64,000 nt of DNA from Macrolepiota albuminosa (lineage: Eukaryota > Basidiomycota > Agaricomycetes > Agaricales > Agaricaceae), in NCBI GenBank assembly GCA_027475525.1, contig JAMWFC010000010.1:124001-188000 (forward strand), written 5' to 3'. Position 1 is the stretch's first letter. The number at the start of each line of letters is the position of its first letter. Shown here piece after piece: positions 12,897-24,900 of this stretch. The notes under the pieces were generated by a model. The model was not told the origin of the DNA and ran no database searches. It saw nothing but the letters and a program-made list of their open reading frames with translations. The position numbers and the translations under genes are program-made.

Positions 12897-13940
12897 CTGC
12901 ATGGTGGCAAAAAAGTGCTTACTGTAGAATATGCTAAAGAGAAGGAGTGAGCTTGTGTGAGTTTGCCAATGGATAGTCCAGCACTAATAGAAAGCTTTAG
13001 AGTATGAGTGTACTCTGAAGAGAGAAGAGAGCCTAGTGAAAAAGCCCAAGACAGATGGAAGAAAGTGCATGATGAGCATGAAATATCAAATGTCATCATT
13101 GAGAGTCAAGGTCAAGGACCTTGTTTTAGGTGACAAGCTGATGAAGAAGGAAATATCTTTTATAATAACAAACTGGTCAATCTGAGATTAACTAGTACCA
13201 CATCCCACATTTGAATAGGCATGTGATCTATAAATGTCTGTCAAGTAGAATGAATTGGTAGCCTCAATGTATGGGATTACTACTCTCAGAAAGAAGTATA
13301 CACATTCACTAGCACCTGTGATGGTAGGCATATGTTCATACAAAGAAGTATACCAAAAAAAGAAAGGTAAAACTATTGGTTTTACAGAAGGAGATATTTC
13401 AAACTTACAATAGCAATAACAGCAGGAATTTGCAGATATTCTGAATAGGACCAAGGAGAAGTTATCTCTTTGGTGTGAGATTAACTATAAGATAAACCTT
13501 ATTGATGAGAATAAGATTTAAAAATATCACTTGCTACAATGTCCTATAGCATTGCAGCAGCAGCTCAGAGATAAGACTAATCAGTACTTAAAAGCTCAAT
13601 AATAGAAGGCTCACTTGACATCTCAATCTGCCCTGCTATTGTGCATCTTAAAGAAGGATGGCGAACTGAAAACTGCATTGAATGTGTGCCAACACAACAA
13701 TAAAATAATGAAGGATGTGATGTCACTTCTAGATCAGGAAGTAATTTGAGAGAATGTGACAAGAGCAAAGTTCAGGTCAAAGATTGACCTAATAGATGTG
13801 TATGAACAAGTGAGAACTTACATGTCCAACATCTCAAAGACAGTGTTCTCATCAATAACTAGAATATATATCAGCAGCAATATCATGCAGATAAGGGACT
13901 TCAATGCCTCTGCAATGTTCTAGAGGCTGGATGGCAACCT
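12897..13940 (+). pseudogene. Family C pol remnant (linker and start of RT), copy 3
   Basis: After the conserved stop the sequence reads LHGGKKVLTV, then SLPMDSPAL, then the block preceding RT, and the beginning of RT: LRDKTNQYLKAQ near 13,565-13,605, then a block like ILKKDG, VCQHNN, and FRSKIDLIDVYEQVR about 13,620-13,810. It parallels 61,914-63,170 of copy 1 on the other strand. It ends about 13,940, before the catalytic RT motif, where another, unrecognised sequence begins. Many stops and small indels. Confidence 0.8.
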
Positions 13941-14699
13941 GATCAAATTTGAAGTACCTCAGCCTGAAGCAATACTATGTTAGGCAAACTCAACAGACAA
14001 CTGAAGTGTAGACAAAAAAATGCTATGATAATTAAATCAGCTGAGGCAACTAACTAAAAAAGCAGTGACTAAGAATGACACGCCACAAACTAAACTAGAA
14101 AAGATGGTAGAACAAGTAAAAGAGATTGGAAAAAGAGTAAATGAGGCAAGGACAAAGCAAATAGTGAGTGGGGACAGAAATAATGAGATGACAGAATTAG
14201 AAACCAAAGATCATCAACATGTACCTACATACTTACATATACAAAAATAAGTGCCAATGCATACACAAGATCATGGTATCAAGATTGATCAGGTCTTCCA
14301 CTGAACAACAAGAATAAAACCAATATATGGAAAAGGCATAAATAAGAGAAGCTTAAAAAATATTGGATCTGGGCACACTTCAACATATTGTTGGCATGTT
14401 AGCAGAATAGAACAGGATAAATCATATAGTCTCACTCTTTCAGACAGTATTTATCTTTTTATACATCAGTTTAGACAACATGATGCTCACCCCCTCTTGT
14501 TGTTGTCCATGAAATTTGAAGTGAAGCTTTGCTAGCCAGATTGTGATAGTCAGACAAAGAAAAAAAAAGGAGACATGCTAGATTACCATATAGATTGATA
14601 GTTAGATGTTTACTGTACATTGCAATTACCACTAAACTTGATATTACATACACCATTCAACAATTATCACAATTCCTCAACAATTACAACAGAATGCAC
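13941..14699. other. Unassigned AT-rich sequence between element fragments
   Basis: A Lys/Glu-rich open stretch of about 60 codons (14,065-14,250) has no motif I recognise. The rest has frequent stops on both strands. It may be part of the insertion that replaced the middle of the family C element. Confidence 0.4.
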
Positions 14700-14955
14700 T
14701 AGAATGCCAGTATTCAACTCATCAGATACTTAAAAGGCATTAAGGATATGAAGCTAATGCTTGAAAGCCATTTAATTATTTTGTGCAGTTTTACAGATGC
14801 TGATTGAACAAGCTGTGTCAATATGAGATGTAGCATGGGAGAATACATATAGTCTCTAGGCATAGGAGCTGTATTTTAGTTGGTTTAAAAACAGAAAATA
14901 GTTGCAACATCATTCTGCAAACCAGAATACATAGCAGCATATAATAAGAGTGTCA
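14700..14955 (+). pseudogene. Ty1/copia RT-RNase H fragment
   Basis: With stops ignored, one frame gives IRYLKGIKDMKLMLE, FTDAD, MRCSMGEYI, then LGIGAVF, KQKIVATSF and EYIAAY. This is the typical C-terminal RNase H block of copia polyproteins (usually ...TDADWA...RRSTSGY...W.SKKQ..VA.SSTEAEY.A). The only Ty1/copia trace in the window, heavily decayed. Confidence 0.75.
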
Positions 14956-14983
14956 CATCTAATAAAATGTAGAAGATTCTTAA

Positions 14984-15146
14984 CAAACTCCAGTCTAAGT
15001 GATTTACTCTCTAAAAACCACCAAGCCTTTAACTATCAATTGCCTTTTGATATGAGGTTTTCAACAAACTCCAGCCTAAGTGATTCACTTTCTAAGAACT
15101 ACTGAGCCTTTGCCTATCAATTGCCTGATTATTCTCTATTTTATTT
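14984..15146. repeat. Imperfect tandem repeat, period about 81 bp
   Basis: Two units beginning CAAACTCCAG (14,984 and 15,065) and ending CTATCAATTGCCT, with several substitutions. In contrast to the 77-bp duplications this is a diverged, genuine duplication. No function visible. Confidence 0.7.
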
Positions 15147-16150
15147 GAACTATTTATATTCTTTATACAGTGCACAGACTATTAACTACACATAACTCTT
15201 TATTGTAGACTGCTCAGCATTAATAATATATTTGTTACTTCAGTTGTTCTTTTTGTATGCCTGTTTTGATACTACCAGTTAGTTTTTTATTCTATTATTT
15301 CTTTTTGTTCTTCTTGGTTGCTCTTTTTTATTTGTCTCTGCTCTTTTTAGCTTGATTTTATTTTAGATTTTTCTTTCTTCTTTTAGCCTTTCTCTATATT
15401 CCATGCTTATTTTAATATTCTTTTATTCATATTTTCTTTTTCTCCTTTTAGTCATGCCAAATTGAGTATTGCTAAATCAAATCTTCATTCTCTGATCTAG
15501 ATTATTACAATTTGATGCCAATTTTGCTCCATCTGCCAGCTCTATGCTTCCTCTTTCCATAACAGTAGCTGGACTATTGTTGACTTAATAGTCTGAGTTG
15601 GTCCTTGTCCTAATCTGTCCTGTATTTTTTGAATTCTTTTGATATTAATGTTCATGTAAATATCTCAATATTCTTCAGCATCAGATTAATATTAAATAAA
15701 AAGTAGCCAGCCTAGGAATTGTTATTTAGTTGAAAATCTCTCAAGAGAAATATTGGTTAGACTAATTATAATAAATATAATACTACACAATTTAGATAAT
15801 ATATATTATATATATATATATATACATAATATTATAAGTCTTGTAGTATTGTAATATTTACTACTCAAGATTATTGCAAGTTCTTTAACTTAGAGCTAAG
15901 ACTCTAGGTTGGCTGATTATACTCTGGCAGCTAGACATTTCAAAACTTTTTTTTGAATCTCATCATGCAGCATATTATTTCAAATTTTCAATTGCATTTT
16001 ATTTGGATAACAGTTAAATAGATTTCTTCAGAAGATAATATTGCAAAGCCTCTTTTCAGAAATATATTTCCAATGACACCATCATTGAGACACGAGTCTT
16101 TCAGGCAAAAAACACCAATCACCATAGGCAAATGGACTTGCCAATATTAG
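15147..16150. other. AT-rich spacer without a gene; short (AT)n run
   Basis: T-rich, low-complexity sequence with an (AT)n run at about 15,795-15,826. No recognisable coding frame until the gypsy pol end begins near 16,155. Confidence 0.5.
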
Positions 16151-16154
16151 TGGG

Positions 16155-16618
16155 AGCGTTGGTCTACCTGTCAACGTGTAACCTGAGGCTTTCTAAGGGA
16201 CAGGCAAGTAAACTCTGCCCAAAATGGGTAGGCCCATACTGCATGCTAGACACAGAGCCAAGTACCTCCAACTATGTGCTGGAGCTGCTGCAGACATTAC
16301 AGGAATGATGAATAGTTCCAAAGTTTCATGTGTTGCTGTTGTGACTATATAGCACATCCGACGACATGTTATTTCCTAACAGGGCAACCCCAGGCCCCTA
16401 TGACTTTGGGGCATGAGACAATGACAAATGGTTCGTCTAGTGCACCATAGGGCACCGGTGGACTGAGTGGAATACGCTCAAGTTTGAGGTATGATGGTCT
16501 CTTGGGAACACAAAACAGGAGCCATACTCCTATTGCTCCAAGCTGGCGGCACTTGACCACTATTTGGAGTTGAAGGGCATTAAGCACCCACATCAGTTAG
16601 GTAAGTGTGCCAGCGCTT
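16155..16618 (+). pseudogene. End of a family C pol: integrase C-terminus and chromodomain
   Basis: Reads AGALVYLSTCNLRLSKG, LCPKWVGPY, SNYVLELLQTLQ, IVPKFHVLLL, then a chromodomain (KWFV, GHRW, LKFEVxWS, KLAALDHYLELKGIKHP), ending in TAA about 16,620. It aligns block for block with 59,170-59,620 of copy 1. Internal stops include TGA in the position of the Arg of LLRRY. The chromodomain presumably directed integration to chromatin bearing a particular histone mark. It is followed at once by ORF3. Confidence 0.85.
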
Positions 16619-16724
16619 AATTTGATTGGCAGTGCTGATCGTGGCTTGGCTGAGTTGGTTAGCAACTATGGCTGAGACACATCTAAACATTCGAAATTTC
16701 TTTTTTTCCTTTCTTTCCTCAACT

Positions 16725-19700
16725 ATGAACAACATGCCCGTAGATCCCAGTGAGCAGCAGCAGCAGCAGCAACAGTTTGAGTTTGCACCACTGGACTTAC
16801 CGTCAGCTGAAGGGGAGGCAGACGGCTCTCTCACTGACTCAAAATGTGCCCCAGTGGGGACAATTGCAACAGGGTGCGGGCTTCCTACAGCAGCCAGTGA
16901 TCAATGGCTATCTGCCACAACAACTGATGCAGGGCAACTTTATGCCCCAAAACGCACCCGTGGGTGGTTTTTCATCTTGTTAGACAGCACAGGGTGCTTA
17001 TGTGCCACATCATGCTGAGGGCCAATCCTAGCAAGTCCAGTACAGAGGGCTATTTAGCCCCCAAGCAATGTTAGGATGGGAGCAGCTTGCCCCCATACTG
17101 GCAAGGAGGCCAATGGAGGCACATCCTTTGCCCCAGTTTATGGCCCTGGCACACTATTCTGGCATGGCTGGTGTGCCAGCAATGATGCTGTGCTCTCCAG
17201 CTTGTATGAGAGCTTGGGGCATGATGCCCCAGTACAGTGCCCACCAAGAGAGGAAAAGCAACCTCTCAGTTAGCCACAATGTCTGCTGACAGTTCAGAGG
17301 GATGTAGTTTATCCCTGATGCCAGCAACTATGGCATCTGAGAGCACAGAAGCTCTCAATACAGAACAAAGCAGCAAGTCTCCAGCCAATGCACCAACAGA
17401 GAGCCTGGCCAGGCTCTCCCTGTTACAGTGGCTGGAGATGCTGCACCAACCTGAGCCCAGCTCAGAAGAAGAGTCGTGTCCTTGACACAACAAAGAAAAA
17501 GCATGGGCTGTTGAGCCCAGTCTCAACCAGGACTTAGTCTTGGCTACTCTCCTCCAATGCTTGAGAAACAATGGGTATGACGTACCCACAGACTTGTTGT
17601 TCCTCCACAATGTGGAAGCTGTCATCCTCATCAGTCAGATGATGGACAATATAGATAGATAACATGTGCACTCAGTGGAAAACTGATCTCCTTGCCCTAT
17701 CGGCTGCTTGTAAGCAGCAGACTACACTCCTGAGTCAGGATACTGACTCTAGCAAAAGGGCATGTTGGCAAGGAGTGGAGGACATGCCCTCCCACTTGAC
17801 TCAGTCAAGCGTTATTGTTTCTGGCCAGAAGGCCAGCCTAGAGCAGGACATCCTTTCCTATGAAGATGTTCCTGCTTCAGCCACCCTCCAGCTGATTCAG
17901 TGCCTTGCTAGTGGCGCATCTGAGATTGTGTCTTCATGACTACGATTTGTGGTATCTACCATGCACTCTGTGAAGCAGAGTTTTCAGGGCATTAGTACAC
18001 ATCCCACTGAGGCAAAGGCCTCACAACTCCAAAAGGATCATCAGGGTAAGCATCCAGAAGGGCACACATATGTCAATGTGCACTTCCCTGAGGATGCTCT
18101 GAAAGGGGCCCCAAAGGCTAATATCCTCTTCTTACCTGCAGTATTAGTAGAGAGCCCTCCAGCCCAATACCCCCAGTGCATGTGGGCAATGGACCCATAT
18201 TCAGAGAATGCTGTGCTAGAGAGGCTGCCATCCCCACCCTCCAATGATGAATGGTATAAGGAGCCTGAAGAGGCTCATATGGAATCTCCTGTGCCACGCA
18301 AGACTGCAGCACAACATATGGCACACAAGCAGTGCAACAGTAATCGACAGGCCAAGATGGACTGTCAGGCGCAAGATAGCACCAAATGAGGAGCCACCCT
18401 CCTCAAAGATGAGACTGGATGCATTCCTGATGCGCTCGGTGTTGTGATCTATCATGATCACACTATTGAGTGCCAGAACTCATTCTTTGATGTGAGGTTG
18501 TCTCCCCAATTTTACTGGTCACCAGTGACCAACACTATCTTTGTCAGGCAAGAAGCTCATGCAGCCAGGGCCTTTGAGGCCAACAAAGAGGGCAATGCCA
18601 TGCATATAACCCACAACAGTAAGGTGTACCAAGTTGCACCTTGTGGGTTCCCCTGCAGCCTCCAAGAGCTCCACAGGCTCCATTCACTAGTGAACAACCA
18701 GTTTACGCCGATTTGTCAGTGTTAGTTGGGCTATCTCTTGCTCAACAAATTCAAACAGGTAACTATAAATTGTCACCCTACAGCTCGAGACAGAGGAATG
18801 TCTCAACTACTCGATGAGGTCCCATACAAGACCATTGCAGTACCTTTTGCGAGTTTGGAGGAGCAGGAGAAAGTCCTGCAGATGATTGCTCCTTCACAGA
18901 TTTACCACCACAAGGAAAGTGGGAGGCTAGCCTTTGTCAGCCTGATTCCCCCTGATCCAAAGCAACTCTTTGCTTTGGACTACCTGGGCTCATATGCCCT
19001 TCTCTATGGGCATCCTGAGACACCCAACATGTGGACTGGTCTGGCCATGGACTGTGCCATGCGCATTTATTGGTGCAGCCTCTTTGGGTTTGTGCTTATA
19101 TGCACTATTAGCGCTAGCTGTCTATCCAAGATCACAGTACACAAGCTCTGTCAGATTCTGCTGAGTTGGGGGCTTTCCAGGAAAGCAACACCCTTACAAG
19201 GCAGACTTGATCTGTGTGTACTTGGGTATCTGGAACTCCAGGGCTCAAGACGTGAACAAGGAGATCTCCTGGGTAAAAGGACTTAATCCAGGGGTTTCGG
19301 GGGTGGGTGGTGAGTCGGGAACTGGGGATTCTAAGACAAGACCAAATTAGTAAACTTTAAGTTACAAAGTGCATACCAAACTCAGAGCACATGGTTGTTC
19401 AAGCATGCCAGTCAAACAAAGGGCATGCAAACAATCAAGTTAATATCAAGACTAGCAAATACAACAGGGAACTACACTATAAGTACTACAGGGCCAGGTC
19501 CAGGTCTCTGGGTTCTGAGGTGTCTGGGATAAGTTCTGTGAGGCATTGAGTAGCGGAAGGGGGACTGTATATCAGGATCATGCGTGTGGGACACATAATC
19601 AATTGACATGGAGGGAGTCATGATGGCCAGAAACAAATAGCGTGATCTGATTGTTAATTGCAGTTTGATGGTGGTTGATCCCGGGGTCTGTAATGCAGGG

Positions 19701-20122
19701 TTGCTGGAGGCGCTGGGTGATGGCGGTCTTTGATGCATGTGATGGCAGTGTGCGTTTGTGGGGTCAGAGAGAGGGTCCCAGATGGGGTTCTGGGAGTGGT
19801 CCCAGAGGGGAGGGGTTGTGACAAGCACCTGGCTTATATATTTATATGGCCAGGCCTCTATAAAGAGGCCATTGCCAAATACAAGATGGCTATGAGGCAA
19901 TTCTTTATGCCCTTCCACACCAAGGACCTGACTTTTGAGGCTCAGGCTGTGGACATCCCAGAAGCATCAGCTTCCATCTTCACCACTTTGGATGTGTTAT
20001 GTGTCCTTCTTCACAATCAAATCCTGGTCAGCTGGGTTGACCACGCTTACACCTATGGGGTTACCTACTTGGCCCACATCTTCTTTGGTGACAACCAGCT
20101 CTACAACAATTGGAGACCGTAG
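16725..20122 (+). pseudogene. Family C third ORF (ORF3), copy 3, interrupted by solo LTR-B
   Basis: Lies directly downstream of the chromodomain, on the same strand, and ends before a purine tract and LTR-like sequence. Start chosen at ATG 16,725 (MNNMPVDPSEQQQQ) because the same SSTM context is present in copy 1 at 58,940. The N-terminal region is Gln/Pro-rich. Conserved blocks shared with copy 1: NSFFDVRLSPQFYWSPVTNTIF; GFPCSLQELHRLHSL; RIYWCSLFG; WPGLYKEAIAKY; VSWVDHAYTYGVTYL. A solo LTR-B splits it at 19,149-19,823. There are numerous stops and indels. Function unknown; it occupies the position where some Ty3/gypsy elements carry an env-like gene, but I see no signal peptide or clear membrane segment. 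Confidence 0.8.
19149..19823. repeat. Solo LTR of element B family inside ORF3
   Basis: 675 bp, TGTCAGATTCTGCTG to GGGGTTGTGACA as read on +, matching the LTRs of element B at 44,319 and 54,702. It is flanked by AGCTC (19,144-19,148) and AGCAC (19,824-19,828), a 5-bp target duplication with one change. The ORF3 reading resumes on the right side. It contains the GTGCCAGTCAA-like direct repeats of the family in decayed form. Confidence 0.85.
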
Positions 20123-20142
20123 TTTGGTCTGATTGAGGGGTG

Positions 20143-20400
20143 TGTAGCATAGTCCGCTATGTGGCATTGGCCACATAGTATTAGAATATTATATTATATT
20201 TATTATAATATAATATTATTAACATAATTATAAATATGTAGATATCTGCTGCTTACTAAGCAGCTTATTTTGTATTCACTCTACATAGTCAATAAACCGG
20301 ACTGGTCTGATTCTGTGTAGTGTGAACTGTAAGCTCTCACTAAATTCTGTAACTTTGTTACAACTATTGGGCTTCTTGGCTGTCCAAAAGTATTATAAGT
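20143..20400 (+). repeat. LTR-like 3' end of the family C-related element
   Basis: After a short G-rich tract (GATTGAGGGGTG) the sequence TGTAGCATAGTCCGC begins. It has the same architecture as family C LTRs: an AT-rich first part, a GCTGC...GCAGC inverted repeat near 20,250, and GGTCTGATTCTGTGTAG-TGTGAAC. It is more diverged than the other copies and its 3' end is uncertain. Confidence 0.55.
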
Positions 20401-20452
20401 TCTTGTGATTTATCTATATCTTAGACTTCTGCCTGGCATCTTAAAGGAAATG

Positions 20453-20755
20453 TCACCACTTCTCAAATGACCAAATGATAGCTAGCATTTTCTTATCATG
20501 AATTCTATAGTTGCACTCTATGAGACTCTTAGAGTAGAATGCTATAGTCTGCCACTTACCATCCTCCTCTAACTGCTGATAGAGAACAAGTCTAGTAGCA
20601 AAGTCTGAGCTATCAGCCTCAACACAGAAGAGAGAATTGTTATCAGAGGATAGGAGGACAGACTGCCTGTTTAAAAGCATTATAAGCTGTCTGTTGTGCC
20701 ACATCCCAGTGCCAGATAGTGTTCTTAGAAGTGAGATTAAAGAGGGGTCAAGCAT
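20453..20755 (-). pseudogene. Ty3/gypsy RT-RNase H fragment
   Basis: The roughly 100-codon open frame contains FCVEADSSDFATRLVLYQQ, EDGKWQTIAFYSKSLIECNYRIHDKKMLAIIWSFEKW. This is the RNase H start of a gypsy polyprotein (normally xxDASDxAxGAVLxQ...PVAFxSKxLxxAExNYxIxDKELLAIVxAxxxW). The first catalytic Asp is replaced (EADSS retains one Asp one residue on). Isolated; no other part of the element adjoins. Confidence 0.8.
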
Positions 20756-20799
20756 AGTGAAAGAAGTCCTAAATGAACCTGTTATAGGTTGGTGAAGCT

Positions 20800-21000
20800 G
20801 TAAGAGTAATCTCTAGAGGCTATGGCTCAGTCCTACTCCTAGCAGAGAGAAATATATAGTATATTAGAGTATATATCATGATAACTACTCACCTGGCAGA
20901 GAGATCCAAAGAAAACAAGTCTAGAGATTTCCTATGCCAGGACTGATGCTTCTGGGGCCTCAGAAGCATGGGAAACAACTGTACAGGACAAGTAGACCAA
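20800..21000 (-). repeat. Partial LTR, family A
   Basis: From TGTAAGAGTAATCTCTAGAGG through GCCTCAGAAGCATGGGAAACAACTGTACAGGA-type sequence it matches the family A LTR (44,369 copy), then similarity stops about 21,000. Truncated; no target duplication visible. Confidence 0.75.
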
Positions 21001-21976
21001 AAAAAATAACAGGTTTCTTTGACCCTTTCCCACTGAAAACAAGTTCTGGCCCTTTTCTTTTACTGTAGCTGCATGTATTGAGGCAACCAGCTTGGAGAGC
21101 ATGACATGAACATTTACCTGCATGTTAGGCAACTGCACCTGAGTGATGCATGACCATTGCTAGAATTAGCAACCCTGTCAGGACTGTGTGCTGACAGTCC
21201 CAAGCAATGTCAGTCAGGTACTACTGCAGCTCACTGTATTTGAAAATGAGAGGAGAAACAAAACTTTAGAACAATATGTTTTTCTATTCATGCCTACAAA
21301 CATGGGTTCTACTACCTCATCTCACACATTCACCATCTTCAAACCCTTTTGTGCAACCTTCCAAATAGCCTGCCAATGCAATTTCAGCATCGGCAATGAC
21401 GATATTAATTTAAGAATTTCCGCTGTTTTTTCGAAAATTTTTGACCACATATATGTCACGCAGTTTGTTGAAGCAACCACGTTGACAAGCTTAGTTTTTA
21501 GAAACGCAACCAAGCCTGCGTTATGCGTGACGGTTGCCTCAATACATGCAACTACAGTATGTCAATGCTAATTAATGCCCTACAATAAATAAGGCAAATG
21601 TAGAGCAGCTTCTGACAGTCATGGATCAGGTCAGATGGGCAGAAATATATATAGCGCTGGCTTGTCAGATGGATAAATGACCACATGTTTTGCAATTATC
21701 GTAAATACAGCAAGGTATCTAGAGTTCTACGAAGAAGAATTCGGCATTGCATGCTTACTTTAAAGCCTTTAAGGGGCAAAAATGCAAACATCAACCATAA
21801 GCGCAACTCGTACGTCTTAAAAATTGATCTCAATTAGTTTCCAGAATCAGAACGTCAAAGAAGTGTGATGTATATAATAAAGTGAGAATCAGCATATAGG
21901 TAAGGGATATGATATCTACAATAAACGCATAAGCACCAAATGACAAGAAACGGAATGCAGGCCTCCAAGAAAATCC
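21001..21976. other. Intergenic sequence downstream of the host gene; nothing assigned
   Basis: CpG rises towards 21,350-21,900, marking the edge of the gene island. One plus-strand frame (21,188-21,571) and one minus-strand frame overlap here, but neither has a recognisable motif. It probably includes the 3' UTR of the host gene, whose stop is at 21,977. Confidence 0.45.
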
Positions 21977-24900
21977 CTACTGGTCATCGTCGGTCATGTC
22001 AATGGGTACAAACATGCGTCCCTTCCGTTGTGACTTAATTGGAAGTGGCAACCCATTATGACTGGGAGACATTTGGATTCCATCATTCGAAGAAGTTGGT
22101 CCAATCCGCGGCGGGCACGACTCCTTCTCCTTCTCCTTGCCTTTGTCGACCTCGCTGACGCCCACACCCTCCTCCTGCCTCAGAACCAAGGATGAGTTGT
22201 CTTCACCAATGTTAGTGGTGAACGGCGTGCCCAGGCGGTGTAAGATATCCTGCTCAGAGTCAGACCCATGTTCGATGTCAAAAAGATGAGTAAACAGGTG
22301 CTCGATTGGCGCCCTACTGACCTCTGCTACCAACGAAACAAAACGATTTACCGGGAAACTTTTATCCCGTGCTTCAGCTGTAAGATCAATAGGGTACGAT
22401 GAAGAAGACTCGACAGCGACACCATTTGCCAGGGTCACTTCACTGTCACTGCCAACAATCTCCATCGCCTCAGCAGTTCCTTGTTCCCTCGTACTCCGTT
22501 CCTCGAGATCCTGAACCTTCATCCTCAACCCTTCAATCTCATTACGCATCTTGCTCACTTCGCGCTGATGATCCTCTTTTAACAATTGAATCTCTCCAAG
22601 AACGTCCTCCAACTTCAAGGATTCACCTCGGCGAGCCCGCTCACTCTGCGGATAATTGCACCGTAATACACTCGCATCAGCAGACACCGATCCCGGTACA
22701 GAACTCTGTCTCCGTCTCTCCCCCCCAACCCCGTAGTCCCCCACAGAACCACTCATGCTCATGGCATCCGTAAGCTTCGCCATCATATCTTGCACAATCG
22801 ACACAATCCTCGTAGCAACCGGGCTCCCATCTACCTCTACATCCTCCGAATCAACATCAGGAGGAACAGGACTCTGCATCGCACTCAACGAACCATTCAC
22901 ACTGCTCCTCAAGGGGCGATAGGGTGCCGATACCGAAGGGGGTAGGTAAGGCGGATAGTCGTTGTACGGAGCTGGAGGATAACAGGGCGGAGCAAATGAG
23001 TAGTACTGCGGTTGGCTGGGCGGTGGGTACGGATACGGATGATACCGACGGTAAGGTGGAAAGCCAGGTGTAGCACTGTGACGGTGATATCCATCATAGT
23101 ACGTTGCCCTTTCATACCGATGGTCTGCACGGTTATGCCGCAGATCTCTTTCGTGCTCGTGCTGATGATGCTCACTAACATGTTCTCTCATCCCCTCATG
23201 CTCACGAGAATTGACATCGTTTCCATGATCGGACGAACCAGAGCCAGACCACGCAGCTGCAGCCAGTTGATATTCCTCGAAAGTGGGGCTCGGTCCAGGA
23301 AGCGATGGACCAGGAAGAGGCGGAGGCTCACGAGCCTTAGGACGAGAAATAGGACTAGGGATCTTTGCTGTTCGACTTTTCTTTCGATCGGCAGATGGCG
23401 ACGGAGCAGAGGAGACAGACCGCGGCGAGGAGCGCGAGAGACGCTGCAGATCGAGTGCCTGCACAGGTGAGAGCGGCGCAGGTGTTTCGGACGGAGCATC
23501 TACTTCAGAGATCAAAGGTGCAGGGTAGGAAGCTGGTGTAAAAGATTCGACACATGGAGCAGGGTCCACATCCATCGGACCAGCAGTAGTTGCAGAGTTT
23601 TGCTCCCCAAGTGATTCAGCCTCGCGATAGTCAGGCACTGTCTCAGCGACGGCGGCAAGGCTGACAGCAATCGTAGGCGGACTAGACTGAGCTGGAACGG
23701 GCGGCTGAGGAGGGGACACAGGCACAGGCACAGGCGTAGGCGCAGCCTCGACCACAGAAGGAGCTGGAGATAACTTTGGAGACGGATTTGCAGAGACTGA
23801 GAGTACACCGGATCCAGACCCCGCACCAGAAGCAGAGTTAGAGTTGGACGGTCCAGAGGTGAGAGCAGGCGAAAGAAAACGAGTAGCAGCGGGAGTAACA
23901 GAGCTACCAACAGCACTAGTCGTACCTGCTGCATTGGCAGATTGCAAAGCACCTATTAGAAGACGTGAAACCCAGTATGATATCGAATGAAGTAACGAAA
24001 GATAATTTGTCAAAAATCGAAAAAATCGGCAGAAGGAAACCACCAAAACAAAAGCAAAGCAGACTGAACCCGAAAGCAAGGAAGAAAAAGACACTCACGT
24101 TCCATCTCCTCGGTATCGCACTCCGGAATCTGCGGAACATACCCCGCCGCGCTCGGGGGCACCTGCGTCCCTCCACCTACGCCAGCAGCAGTGACCATCT
24201 CAGGCCCAGACACCTCCATCGTCGTCGCCCTCTCACTACCCGTTTCGTCCTGATTTCCTACATGCTCACTCGGCACCTGCGCCCCTCCACCTACGCCAGC
24301 AACAGTGCCTATCTCAGACCCAGACACCTTCATCGTCATCGCCCTCTCACTACCCGTTTCGTCCTGACTCGCTACATGCTCACTCGAACCCTCGTCGACA
24401 ACGGCGGGTGCAGAGGCAGAGGTGGAGGTAGAGGGGGAGGAAGGTGGATGAAATGGACCTTCATCTATTTCAATACACCCACTCGCACTGCCGCTAGCGC
24501 TAGCGTCGTTCGGATATATTCCATCCAGCCACCCACTCAGCCACCCATTCGTTTCGCGATCTAGACGTTGTAATACAACTAAGAGTTCTGGGTTCGGGCG
24601 GAATGGCGAAGTGTGCGAAGGAAAAGTCGGGGATGGAGGTCTGGTGGCCGGCTTAGAAGTATGCTTTGTGTTCGTGTTCGTGTTCGTGTTCTTGTGCGTG
24701 TGCGCGTTCGTGGTTGCGTCGACAGACGAAGTACTAGTTGAAGCATTTGTACTCGTCATGGGGTCGGATGCGGCCGTGGAACTGGGGACATTCGAGATCG
24801 AGACGCTATCGATGGGGGAAGTCGCCGCAGGGGCAGGGGCAGGGTCAAGCACGGAGTCAATTGTAATAGTGACAGCGGCAGGGTCGGGTAGCTCAACAGC

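Noticed and set aside
16155..20122. ORF3 as a viral envelope gene
   Set aside because: It sits in the env position, but neither copy shows a signal peptide, a transmembrane anchor or a Cys pattern of known envelopes.
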